Origin: an uncultured Eubacteriales bacterium
GTDB taxonomy: Bacteria > Bacillota > Clostridia > Oscillospirales > Acutalibacteraceae
Reading direction: 5' to 3'
Assembly: GCA_902462035.1 (NCBI GenBank)
Contig: CABQAC010000149.1
Coordinates: forward strand, 1 to 5,504
DNA length: 5,504 nucleotides
A program made the translations under genes and the position numbers. Below are positions 1 to 5,504 of this stretch, piece by piece. Within the stretch, counting starts at the first letter, position 1, and every line of letters begins with the position of its first letter. The notes below the pieces were generated by a model. That model was not told the origin of the DNA. It did not search any database and saw only the letters and a list, made by a program, of their open reading frames with translations.

Positions 1-444
1 ATGCAGGACCGCGTTGTGAATTTCGGGATTGAACGCCACACCGGTTTCCTCGATGGCCTCGATACCAAGCTGTTCGAATACCGACCGAATTTGGGTTTGG
101 ATCATTTCGACTCCTTTACGAAAATCCTCCTCCGTGCCGGCCTGGGTCAAGAGCGCCCGCTCGATGTTGTCCGCCACCGGCAGCAGCTGCCGCACGGTTT
201 CCGCCCGCACATCCGCCGATATCGCGCCCATTTCCCGGGCAGTGCGCTTTCGGTAATTGTCATATTCGGCGGCGGTTCGCTTTAAAAGATCTTCCTTTTT
301 GTCCAGTTCTTCCTGAAGCTGCGCCACCTTCGCTTCCAGTTCCGCGGTGGGGTTTTCCTCCGCCGGCAGTTCCGCCTGCGTCTCGGCCTCGGCGGCGGCA
401 TTCTCCCGCTTCTTTTCCTCCGCCTGTTGATCTTTCTTCGGCAT
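1..444 (-). CDS. grpE: GrpE, nucleotide exchange factor for DnaK (partial, C-terminus outside window)
   Basis: GrpE is the cytoplasmic co-chaperone that makes DnaK (Hsp70) release ADP so that substrate can be cycled. Reading the minus strand from the ATG at 444 gives 148 residues with no stop before the window edge, so roughly 40 or more C-terminal residues (the end of the beta-wing domain) are missing. Residues 1-35 are a charged, Ala/Glu-rich disordered leader. Residues 36-60 fit the start of the long dimerising helix. YDNYRKR (61-67) is the GrpE signature usually seen as F/YxNYRKR. LLPVADNIERAL (87-98) matches the second conserved helix block, and FNPEIHNAVLH (138-148) opens the wing domain. 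An AAAGGGG (458-464) serves as ribosome binding site but lies a rather long 13 nt from the ATG. The gene follows hrcA by 54 bp with no visible promoter, so it should be co-transcribed and under CIRCE control. dnaK and dnaJ are expected next. The identity is secure. Confidence 0.96.
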   Translation of the reverse strand, partial: MPKKDQQAEEKKRENAAAEAETQAELPAEENPTAELEAKVAQLQEELDKKEDLLKRTAAEYDNYRKRTAREMGAISADVRAETVRQLLPVADNIERALLTQAGTEEDFRKGVEMIQTQIRSVFEQLGIEAIEETGVAFNPEIHNAVLH

Positions 445-466
445 GATCGCTTCGATTCCCCTTTCC

Positions 467-484
467 GCCGGGCAGGCGCCCGGC
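467..484 (-). promoter_or_regulatory. Hairpin in the hrcA-grpE intergenic region
   Basis: A perfect 7-bp inverted repeat (GCCGGGC / GCCCGGC) with a 4-nt loop lies between the hrcA stop and the grpE ribosome binding site. No T-run follows it on the minus strand, where the next bases are GGAAAGGGG, so it is not a normal intrinsic terminator. In Bacillus subtilis the dnaK operon transcript is processed between hrcA and grpE, leaving a stable grpE-dnaK-dnaJ message and an unstable hrcA part. This hairpin sits in the right place to do the same job here, but that role is inferred. Confidence 0.5.
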
Positions 485-498
485 CCTTCCAATATGCT

Positions 499-1533
499 TT
501 ATTCGTCGTTATGCAGCAACTCGGTCAAAAGCCTGCCCACCGAGTCCGTCAAATATTCCAGGCTCGCGATAACATGGGCATAATTCATACGGGTGGGCCC
601 GATAATGCCGATCGCCCCCGCCTCCTGACCGTCGATGGTATATTTCGCCACCACCAGGCTGGAATCCTCCAGCTCCGGCCGGCCGTTTTCCGGCCCGATC
701 ATGATATGAACGCCGCCGCGGTTGCGGTTGAGCAGGTTTGCAACCTCCGCGCGGTGGTTTAAAAACTCGATGATTCTGCGCACCCGGCCGCCGTCGAATT
801 CCGGATGGATCAGCAGGTTTGCCTGGCCTTCCAGGCAAACGTCGGCGGACGCGGCCTCTTTGACCGCCTCGAAAACCGCCATCAGAACCGGGGAGATCAT
901 AAAGGTCAGTTCCCCCAGTCCGGCAGCCAGCGTTTGAATATACGCCAGGGTAATCTCGGTCAGGGGCTTCCCGGCTATTTTGTCTCCCAGCAAACGGGAT
1001 GTCACCCGCAGCAGTTCAGGCGTCAGGTCAAAATCGCACCGGCACAGCCGGTTTTTCATCACGCCGGTCGAAGTCATCAGCACGATCAAAGCCGTCCGGC
1101 GGCCGGTGGGAACCAGCTGCACGCTTCGCACAGTGGCGTTTTCGCCCGAAGGCGTGGTCAGCATGGCCGCGAAGTTGGTGGCGGCGGCCAAAGCGTGGGA
1201 GGCGTCTCCCAGTATCTTTTCCGGATCGCTGTCCGCGTCGGCCAGCACCGCGTCGATCCAGTTTTTTTCCTGTTCCGGCAAAATCGGCTTGCCCATCAGC
1301 TGATTGATGTATATCCGGTACCCGAGCGGCGAGGGAACCCGCCCCGCGGACGTATGGGGCTGTTCCAATATGCCTTTTTCCACCAAATCGGCCATTTCGT
1401 TGCGGATGGTCGCGGAGGAAACCGTGTTTCCCATCATCTCGCAGATCATTTTAGAACCCACCGGTTCTCCTGTGGCGACATAAGCCTCCACCACAGCCGC
1501 TAAAATTCGTAGTTTCCTTTCGCCCAGCGTCAT
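499..1533 (-). CDS. hrcA: HrcA, heat-inducible transcription repressor
   Basis: HrcA is the cytoplasmic repressor that binds CIRCE and shuts off the class I heat-shock genes; in the known system GroEL keeps it active, so unfolded protein relieves repression. The 344-residue product is of normal family length. Residues about 1-75 form the winged helix, with SSATIRNEMADL (39-50) and EQPHTSAGRVP (57-67), the most conserved stretch of the family. The C-terminal domain ends with GAIGIIGPTRMNYAHVIASL (306-325), another HrcA signature. I chose the ATG at 1533 because an ideal GGAGGTG (1542-1548) lies 8 nt upstream. The longer reading from 1569 would start inside the operator and lacks a ribosome binding site. 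It is the first gene of the hrcA-grpE operon and is autoregulated through the CIRCE just upstream. No truncation or missing motif was seen. Confidence 0.97.
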   Translation of the reverse strand: MTLGERKLRILAAVVEAYVATGEPVGSKMICEMMGNTVSSATIRNEMADLVEKGILEQPHTSAGRVPSPLGYRIYINQLMGKPILPEQEKNWIDAVLADADSDPEKILGDASHALAAATNFAAMLTTPSGENATVRSVQLVPTGRRTALIVLMTSTGVMKNRLCRCDFDLTPELLRVTSRLLGDKIAGKPLTEITLAYIQTLAAGLGELTFMISPVLMAVFEAVKEAASADVCLEGQANLLIHPEFDGGRVRRIIEFLNHRAEVANLLNRNRGGVHIMIGPENGRPELEDSSLVVAKYTIDGQEAGAIGIIGPTRMNYAHVIASLEYLTDSVGRLLTELLHNDE

Positions 1534-1541
1534 ATTCGGTT

Positions 1542-1548
1542 CACCTCC
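1542..1548 (-). promoter_or_regulatory. Ribosome binding site of hrcA
   Basis: The minus strand reads GGAGGTG, a near-perfect anti-16S match, 8 nt before the ATG at 1533. It decides the start of hrcA against the in-frame upstream ATG at 1569. Confidence 0.9.
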
Positions 1549-1555
1549 GCCCGGC

Positions 1556-1582
1556 TTAGCACTCAACATGTTCGAGTGCTAA
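1556..1582 (-). promoter_or_regulatory. CIRCE operator, binding site of HrcA
   Basis: The site is TTAGCACTC, a 9-nt spacer (AACATGTTC), then GAGTGCTAA: a perfect 9-9-9 match to the canonical CIRCE element with no mismatch in either arm. It lies just downstream of the predicted transcription start (about 1587), as expected for an operator that blocks the hrcA promoter. It also falls inside the hrcA 5' leader, so the RNA can form a 9-bp hairpin ahead of the ribosome binding site. This supports negative autoregulation of the hrcA-grpE operon. Confidence 0.98.
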
Positions 1583-1593
1583 TTTCATCTAAT

Positions 1594-1622
1594 AATTTAC
1601 CATTATTGCTGTGGGTTGTCAA
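1594..1622 (-). promoter_or_regulatory. Vegetative (sigma-A type) promoter of the hrcA-grpE operon
   Basis: On the minus strand a perfect -35 box TTGACA (1617-1622) is followed after 17 nt by TAAATT (1594-1599), four of six matches to the -10 consensus. The expected transcription start is near 1587, giving a leader of about 54 nt that includes the CIRCE. Promoter, operator and ribosome binding site are arranged as in other CIRCE-controlled operons of Firmicutes. Confidence 0.85.
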
Positions 1623-1702
1623 GATTTCAAATGTAAACGATTTATGAAAAATAGTTCCCTGAATTCTACTTTATTGCCGTTTTTCGGTGATATTTGTTGA
1701 TC

Positions 1703-1731
1703 TTGCTTCAAACCAAAGAATGTGTTATGAT
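1703..1731 (+). promoter_or_regulatory. Extended -10 promoter for the plus-strand surface-protein gene
   Basis: TGTTATGAT (1723-1731) is an extended -10 element: TG, one base, then TATGAT with five of six matches. A weak -35 TTGCTT (1703-1708) lies 17 nt upstream. Transcription should start near 1738, leaving a leader of about 45 nt before the ATG at 1783. The promoter is divergent from that of hrcA, and the two -35 boxes are about 80 bp apart. No operator-like repeat was seen between them. Confidence 0.65.
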
Positions 1732-1771
1732 AAAAATAGATATGTTGACAAACTGAAAGATTCCGCCCTTT

Positions 1772-1778
1772 GGAGGGG
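1772..1778 (+). promoter_or_regulatory. Ribosome binding site of the surface-protein gene
   Basis: GGAGGGG lies just before two adjacent in-frame ATGs at 1783 and 1786. The GGAGG core is 6 nt from the first and 9 nt from the second, so either could be used; the products differ by one methionine. It rules out the much longer reading from 1687, which would begin within the promoter. Confidence 0.8.
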
Positions 1779-1782
1779 TATC

Positions 1783-3231
1783 ATGATGAAATGGATTTGC
1801 GCGGCGGCCTTGGTTTTGTCCTGCGTTTTTATCACCGCCGCATCGGTACCTGCTGGCGCTACACCGGTCTACACCGACGAACCGCCGTCTTACGAGATGT
1901 TGCTGGTGTCGGGCAGCGGTGTCGCGGTCGAGGAATCGAATCTCACCTTCGATTTCAGCGAGGACACCAGCGGGGACGCTATTCCCGGCGCAACCGTAAC
2001 CGCCGAATACCGCGTCGCCAACCAGCAGGATGCGGACAAATCCCTTTTGCTGGCGCTGCCGGTGGTAACCGATCTTATCAGCCTTACCAAAAACGAGCCG
2101 ACCCTCACTGTGGACGGCTTTGCCGCCGCGCATGCGCTGCTGCTGGGGAGCGCCGCCGAATGGGCGGTGGGCGGCGGCCAAGACGGCGGGACCAGCCAGC
2201 TGGAAGCGCTCAAACAAGCGTACCAGGAGGCGGCGAATTTGTCCTATTCGGCCCAGGACAACGCCTTTTATCAATCCGCCCGCTTGTATGCGCTTACGGC
2301 CCCCGCCCAGGCGGACAGCTACGAGCTGGTGGTCACCATGAACATCGATCTGCAAAAAAGCCAGCTGATCTATTATGGGTTTCGTTCGTATCAATATGAC
2401 GGAATCCGTACGGTCCGGCTCTCCGCCACCGTCCAGAAGGGCAGCGATGTCAATCTGGGATTTGCGGTTTGGGACAACGGGGCAGACGTTTCCGTACCGG
2501 TCATTTCCTATTATGCGGACACCAACCAGGCCAACCCACTGCCGGACCAAGGCGCTTTCTTCACCGAACAGCCCGCCGTTATGCGGGAGCTGATTGGCGG
2601 CGCATTGATGCGGTACGTTTATACACTCGGCCCGGAAGACATCCTGCCCCCGGGCTTTGCAAAATCCCAGCAGCTTTACGACCTTGCCATGCGCGAGGTG
2701 GACCAGGCGTTCAGCAGGGGGCATTCGGTCAATTTGGACGCCTGCATTACCGCCTGCTTTACCCTGGAGCGGTTTGCTTTTTATTGTTACCGGGTCGCCT
2801 TTCCCGCGAACGCGGTTCAGGACTTGGTGGTGCAGTATACCGCCGAAGGCTCCATGGACCGCCGCTCCACCCAAAACCCGGTTTATTCCTACCAGTACCT
2901 GACCGGCGCGGTCAAAAGCTGGCCCATTTTCGGCAATTGGAACGCCACTGTGATCCCGCCCGGCCAGGCGCCCTATGTGGTGCGCAGCGCGCCGGAGCTG
3001 ACTGCTCAGGACGATTCCAGCTACCGCGCGTCGCTGCTTGAGCCGCCGTCTGAAAGCCTGTCCTTTTCATTGTACGCCGACCAAACCGTTGTTGTGTCCG
3101 CGCCGAAGAAAGGCACTATTCTATCGGGCGTATCGCTGTACCAGCTGGCTCTTGGGTTGCTGTTTTTACTGGTGGCGTTCAGTCTGGTGCTCATCTTGGT
3201 GCTGATGGTACGCAACCACAAGCGCAGCTGA
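1783..3231 (+). CDS. Secreted, C-terminally membrane-anchored protein of unknown function
   Basis: I do not recognise a named family with certainty. The 482-residue product starts with a short signal peptide (K3, hydrophobic core 5-20) and an AGA site for signal peptidase I at 24-26. It ends with a single membrane helix (about 453-476) and a basic tail (RNHKRS), so nearly the whole protein should lie outside the cell, anchored as a type I membrane protein. Residues 40-110 look like a beta-sandwich, with alternating strands such as ATVTAEYRVAN (70-80). Residues 130-165 are a Gly-rich then helical insert; 175-240 are again strand-rich. YSYQYLTGAVKSWPIFGNW (368-386) resembles, from memory, the Y-x-L-x-P-A-x-x-W-x-x-FG pattern of clostridial hypothetical surface proteins (DUF4424-like), but this is only a weak resemblance. 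The mature part has exactly three cysteines (321, 325, 335). The gene has its own promoter and terminator and is a single-gene unit facing away from hrcA. Function is unknown. Confidence 0.85.
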   Translation: MMKWICAAALVLSCVFITAASVPAGATPVYTDEPPSYEMLLVSGSGVAVEESNLTFDFSEDTSGDAIPGATVTAEYRVANQQDADKSLLLALPVVTDLISLTKNEPTLTVDGFAAAHALLLGSAAEWAVGGGQDGGTSQLEALKQAYQEAANLSYSAQDNAFYQSARLYALTAPAQADSYELVVTMNIDLQKSQLIYYGFRSYQYDGIRTVRLSATVQKGSDVNLGFAVWDNGADVSVPVISYYADTNQANPLPDQGAFFTEQPAVMRELIGGALMRYVYTLGPEDILPPGFAKSQQLYDLAMREVDQAFSRGHSVNLDACITACFTLERFAFYCYRVAFPANAVQDLVVQYTAEGSMDRRSTQNPVYSYQYLTGAVKSWPIFGNWNATVIPPGQAPYVVRSAPELTAQDDSSYRASLLEPPSESLSFSLYADQTVVVSAPKKGTILSGVSLYQLALGLLFLLVAFSLVLILVLMVRNHKRS

Positions 3232-3251
3232 TGGCGCTTCTTATATGCTCA

Positions 3252-3293
3252 GCGGGGGAGAATCCACATGGATTCTCCCCCGCGCTTTTCTGT
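3252..3293 (+). terminator. Strong intrinsic terminator after the surface-protein gene
   Basis: A perfect 14-bp stem (3252-3265 pairing with 3270-3283) with a 4-nt ACAT loop begins 20 bp after the stop codon and is followed on the plus strand by GCTTTTCTGTTT, a fair U-tract. It sits between convergent genes. On the minus strand the bases after the stem are TGAGCATATAAG, with no T-run, so termination of the AI-2E transcript at this hairpin is expected to be weaker or to depend on another mechanism. Confidence 0.88.
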
Positions 3294-4631
3294 TTATGGT
3301 TTTTTGTCAGGTCCCGCGCCTTTGTCCTTCTTTTTGCCGCGCCAGCGCACAACCTTCCAGCGCCAGCCGTTGCCGGAACCGCCCGGGTTCTGGTCTTCCA
3401 GGGGCACCAGCTGCCGTGTTTCCTCGTCTACCCGCTGCAAATTTTTATACGATTCGGTCCCAGTGGGCAGGTTTTTCCCGCGCAGCGATTTATGAATCCG
3501 CCTTTTCAGCGTAATGTACAGCATGGCGAACAACGGCACGCCCACCACCATTCCGGCGAATCCGAAAAAGCCGCCGCCCACCAGGATGGCGAAGATAACC
3601 CAAAAACCGGTAAGCCCGGTGGCGTTGCCCAAAATGCGCGGGCCCAGAATATTGCCGTCGAACTGCTGCAACGCGATGATAAACAAGATGAAATACAAGC
3701 ACTGCATGGGGTCCACCATTAAAATTAAGAACGCGCTGGGAATGGCGCCGATAAACGGCCCGAAAAAAGGCACGATATTGGTCACGCCCACAATGGCGCT
3801 GACCAGCAGCGGGTATGGCAGCCCGAAGATGCTCATGCCGATAAAGCAAAGGACGCCGATAATCAGCGAATCGAGAATTTTACCGATGAGGAACCCGCCG
3901 AATACCTTATGGGTTTCCCGCAGGGTAGTCAGCACGCCATTGGCGCGCTTGACCGGCAGCAGCGCGAACATGATCTTCTTCGCCTGGCCCAGGAACGATT
4001 CCTTGCTGTACAGAAAGTACGCCGAAATGATAAAACCAATCAGCAAATCCTTCAGCGTGACGATCACGCCCCAAATCCCGGTGGTCAAGCTGCTGATATA
4101 CTGGTCCACCTTGGCCAAGAACTCGTTGGAGAACCAGTTTTGCATGTAGGCATACAGGTTTGAAAAGGCCGAGTCCACCGCTTTGGCGATATCGGGATGG
4201 TCTTCCAGAAGCCGGTCGGACCATTGCTGCAGATTTTCGAAATAGAGGGGCAGGCTTTCTACAATTTTTTTGATGCTCTCGATAATTTGGGGAACGATCA
4301 TATAAACCAGCGCCGCTAAAATCAGCAGGACAATCACCACGGTGGCGGACAGCGCCACCACCCGCACCCAGCGCCCGGTCTTGGGCTGTTTTCCCCGCTT
4401 GGCCATCAACCGCCGGATCACTCTTTTTTCCAGCACATTCATAATGGGGTTCATCAGATAGGCGAAAATAAGCCCATATATAACCGGCCGGAGGACAAGA
4501 AAAACAAAGGACACCGCCCCGGCGATGGTGCGGAAATTATACAGGCCGATAAAAAAGCAACTGCTCGCAATGATCACCAACAGTGCGGTCAGGCCCCAGT
4601 ACAGATATTTTTTATCCCATCTAAATTTCAT
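3294..4631 (-). CDS. AI-2E family transporter (TqsA/PerM/YtvI-like membrane protein)
   Basis: This is a polytopic membrane protein of the AI-2E family, whose studied members export autoinducer-2 (TqsA) or small ions; the substrate here cannot be told. The 445-residue product has hydrophobic segments at about 11-31, 39-60, 89-113, 185-208, 246-269, 271-303, 309-322 and 341-372. The long amphipathic region 114-184 between the third and fourth is typical of the family. Hallmarks are NIVPFFGPFIGAIP (285-298) and FDGNILGPRILG (324-335). A cytoplasmic tail of about 70 residues follows the last helix; it ends very basic and Trp-containing (WRWKVVRWRGKKK, 423-435). I chose the ATG at 4631 because GGGAG (4641-4645) lies 9 nt upstream; the ATG at 4652 has no good ribosome binding site. 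The start lies one base after the hemW stop, so the two are almost certainly one transcript and probably translationally coupled. Family assignment is firm, role is not. Confidence 0.93.
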   Translation of the reverse strand: MKFRWDKKYLYWGLTALLVIIASSCFFIGLYNFRTIAGAVSFVFLVLRPVIYGLIFAYLMNPIMNVLEKRVIRRLMAKRGKQPKTGRWVRVVALSATVVIVLLILAALVYMIVPQIIESIKKIVESLPLYFENLQQWSDRLLEDHPDIAKAVDSAFSNLYAYMQNWFSNEFLAKVDQYISSLTTGIWGVIVTLKDLLIGFIISAYFLYSKESFLGQAKKIMFALLPVKRANGVLTTLRETHKVFGGFLIGKILDSLIIGVLCFIGMSIFGLPYPLLVSAIVGVTNIVPFFGPFIGAIPSAFLILMVDPMQCLYFILFIIALQQFDGNILGPRILGNATGLTGFWVIFAILVGGGFFGFAGMVVGVPLFAMLYITLKRRIHKSLRGKNLPTGTESYKNLQRVDEETRQLVPLEDQNPGGSGNGWRWKVVRWRGKKKDKGAGPDKKP

Positions 4632-4632
4632 T

Positions 4633-5504
4633 TTATGTTTCTCCCGCGTCATATTCTGGTTCCGCCGCCAGCAGCAGTTGGCAAATGATCTCGTTGGAAA
4701 CCAAAAAGCCTTCCCGCGTCAAGCGTACGCTGCCGTCCGCGCAGGCGGTCAGCCCCAAACGTTCCAGCCGCCTCGCCTCCCGGAACACCCCCTGGGGAAT
4801 ATCCCGGCCGTAGCGAGACGCAAAATCCCGGTTTCTTATCCCGTCCGCCAGCCGCAGCCGCAGCATCAGGTATTCCTCCCAATCGCCTCCCGGGCCATCG
4901 TCACAGGGAGGGGCGCCGCGCAGGAACATTTCAAAATCCCGCGGATAAAACAGCCGCCTGCCTTGATAAAACGAATGGGCCGACGGTCCAATTCCAATAT
5001 ATTCCCGGCAATCCCAGTACCGCAGGTTGTGGCGGCTCTCCCGCCCGGGTCTCGCAAAGTTCGAAATCTCATACTGGCCGTACCCGGCCCGTTCCAAACC
5101 TTCGCAGGCACGCAGGTAAAAAGCGCGCTGTTCCTCCTCATCGGGCAAAAACAGTTCCCGCTCCCTGGCGGCAAATGGGGTTCCCTCCTCTACCTTGAGC
5201 AAGTAGGCCGATACGTGGCTGGCCCCCAGCCCGGCGCAAAATCGCACCGAACGGTCCAGGCTTTCCAACGTCTGACCGGGTATTCCCAACATCAAGTCCA
5301 CCGAGACGTTGGAAAATCCCGCCCGCCGTGCCTCCTGCACCGCTCGGTCCGCCTGCGCAGCGGTGTGGCGCCGGCCCAGCCTTTTCAGTTCCCCGTCATC
5401 CGCCGACTGCAACCCAAGGGAAAGCCGGTTAAAGCCTCCCGCCCGCAACGTTTCCCATAATCCCGGCCAAAACGCGGCGGGGTTTGCCTCCACCGTAATT
5501 TCCG
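4633..5504 (-). CDS. hemW: HemW, radical SAM family heme chaperone (partial, N-terminus outside window)
   Basis: HemW is the HemN-like radical SAM protein now regarded as a heme chaperone that delivers heme to membrane cytochromes; it was long misnamed coproporphyrinogen III oxidase. The visible 289 residues run from the window edge to the TAA at 4633. About 85-95 N-terminal residues, including the CxxxCxxC iron-sulfur motif, lie outside, so that motif cannot be checked. Diagnostic blocks, numbered from the first full codon, are EITVEANP (1-8), RLSLGLQS (26-33), VDLMLGIPGQ (68-77), YEISNFARPG (144-153), HNLRYW (158-163) and IGIGPSAHSF (169-178). These come in the usual family order and are followed by a C-terminal winged-helix-like HemN_C domain. 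The reading frame is intact. It is followed after one base by the AI-2E gene. In Firmicutes hemW commonly follows lepA and precedes hrcA, which fits the orientation seen here. HemW rather than HemN is favoured by this context and the motifs. Confidence 0.94.
   Translation of the reverse strand, partial: EITVEANPAAFWPGLWETLRAGGFNRLSLGLQSADDGELKRLGRRHTAAQADRAVQEARRAGFSNVSVDLMLGIPGQTLESLDRSVRFCAGLGASHVSAYLLKVEEGTPFAARERELFLPDEEEQRAFYLRACEGLERAGYGQYEISNFARPGRESRHNLRYWDCREYIGIGPSAHSFYQGRRLFYPRDFEMFLRGAPPCDDGPGGDWEEYLMLRLRLADGIRNRDFASRYGRDIPQGVFREARRLERLGLTACADGSVRLTREGFLVSNEIICQLLLAAEPEYDAGET
4641..4645 (-). promoter_or_regulatory. Ribosome binding site of the AI-2E gene, within the end of hemW
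   Basis: The minus strand reads GGGAG, 9 nt before the ATG at 4631. It lies inside the last codons of hemW, whose TAA is one base before that ATG. Ribosomes finishing hemW would therefore terminate almost on the next start, which favours coupling. Confidence 0.7.

Noticed and set aside
805..1503. Plus-strand open frame of 232 codons opposite hrcA
   Set aside because: It is antisense to the clearly conserved HrcA reading frame, and its Gln/Arg/Gly-rich translation resembles no protein I know.
1534..1569. hrcA start at the ATG inside the CIRCE spacer
   Set aside because: The 12-residue extension has no ribosome binding site, and the family N-terminus matches the start at 1533.
1744..1749. TTGACA as a -35 box for the plus-strand gene
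   Set aside because: No acceptable -10 lies 16-18 nt downstream; the region there holds the CCGCCCTTTGGAGG leader with the ribosome binding site.
1687..1782. Earlier start for the surface protein (32 extra residues)
   Set aside because: The extension would begin upstream of the -10 box at 1726-1731, lacks a ribosome binding site, and would bury the signal peptide behind a charged leader.
1813..1824. Possible lipobox (VLSC, cysteine 14) in the surface-protein signal peptide
   Set aside because: Only 13 residues precede the cysteine, the -2 Leu is atypical, the hydrophobic core continues past it, and a good signal peptidase I site (AGA) follows at 24-26. The C-terminal anchor makes a lipid anchor unnecessary.
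1708..2874. Long minus-strand open frame (388 codons) opposite the surface-protein gene
   Set aside because: It has no ribosome binding site, no recognisable domain and a His/Arg/Gly-rich shadow composition. The plus strand has signal peptide, anchor helix, promoter, ribosome binding site and terminator.
3231..3722. Plus-strand open frame immediately after the surface-protein stop
   Set aside because: It runs through the intrinsic terminator and then antisense to the AI-2E C-terminus, with no ribosome binding site of its own beyond chance.
4525..5460. Plus-strand open frame of 311 codons opposite hemW and the start of the AI-2E gene
   Set aside because: Both minus-strand genes carry family signatures throughout; this frame is a shadow of GC-rich codon use.

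Overview
The window looks like chromosomal core DNA from a moderately GC-rich member of the Firmicutes, most likely class Clostridia (an Oscillospiraceae/Ruminococcaceae-like gut anaerobe is my best guess, by inference only). The basis is a perfect CIRCE operator in front of hrcA, an hrcA-grpE order, a hemW gene nearby on the same strand, strong GGAGG-type ribosome binding sites and vegetative promoters of the TTGACA/TATAAT type. There are five genes, two of them cut by the window edges, and nothing that indicates a mobile element, a CRISPR array or an RNA gene.

Layout. Positions 1-444 (minus) hold the first 148 residues of the nucleotide exchange factor GrpE. A 54-bp gap with a 7-bp GC-rich hairpin separates it from hrcA (499-1533, minus), the heat-shock repressor. 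Upstream of hrcA lie its ribosome binding site, a perfect CIRCE operator (1556-1582) and a TTGACA-17-TAAATT promoter (1594-1622). An AT-rich divergent region of about 200 bp (1583-1782) also carries an extended -10 promoter (1703-1731) reading the other way. That promoter serves a plus-strand gene (1783-3231) for a 482-residue secreted, C-terminally membrane-anchored protein of unknown function. A strong intrinsic terminator (3252-3293) follows it. Convergent to it on the minus strand are an AI-2E family membrane protein (3294-4631) and, one base upstream, the end of hemW (4633-5504; its start is outside the window).

How the parts work together. HrcA represses its own operon by binding CIRCE, and GrpE (with dnaK and dnaJ expected beyond position 1) acts in the Hsp70 cycle. 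HemW is a radical-SAM family heme chaperone, often found between lepA and hrcA in Firmicutes. Here that ancestral hemW-hrcA adjacency is interrupted by a same-strand AI-2E gene and an oppositely oriented surface-protein gene. I found no clearly new biological system. The least explained items are the anchored surface protein with a tight three-cysteine cluster, the inverted insertion in a conserved gene neighbourhood, and the strongly asymmetric terminator between the convergent genes.
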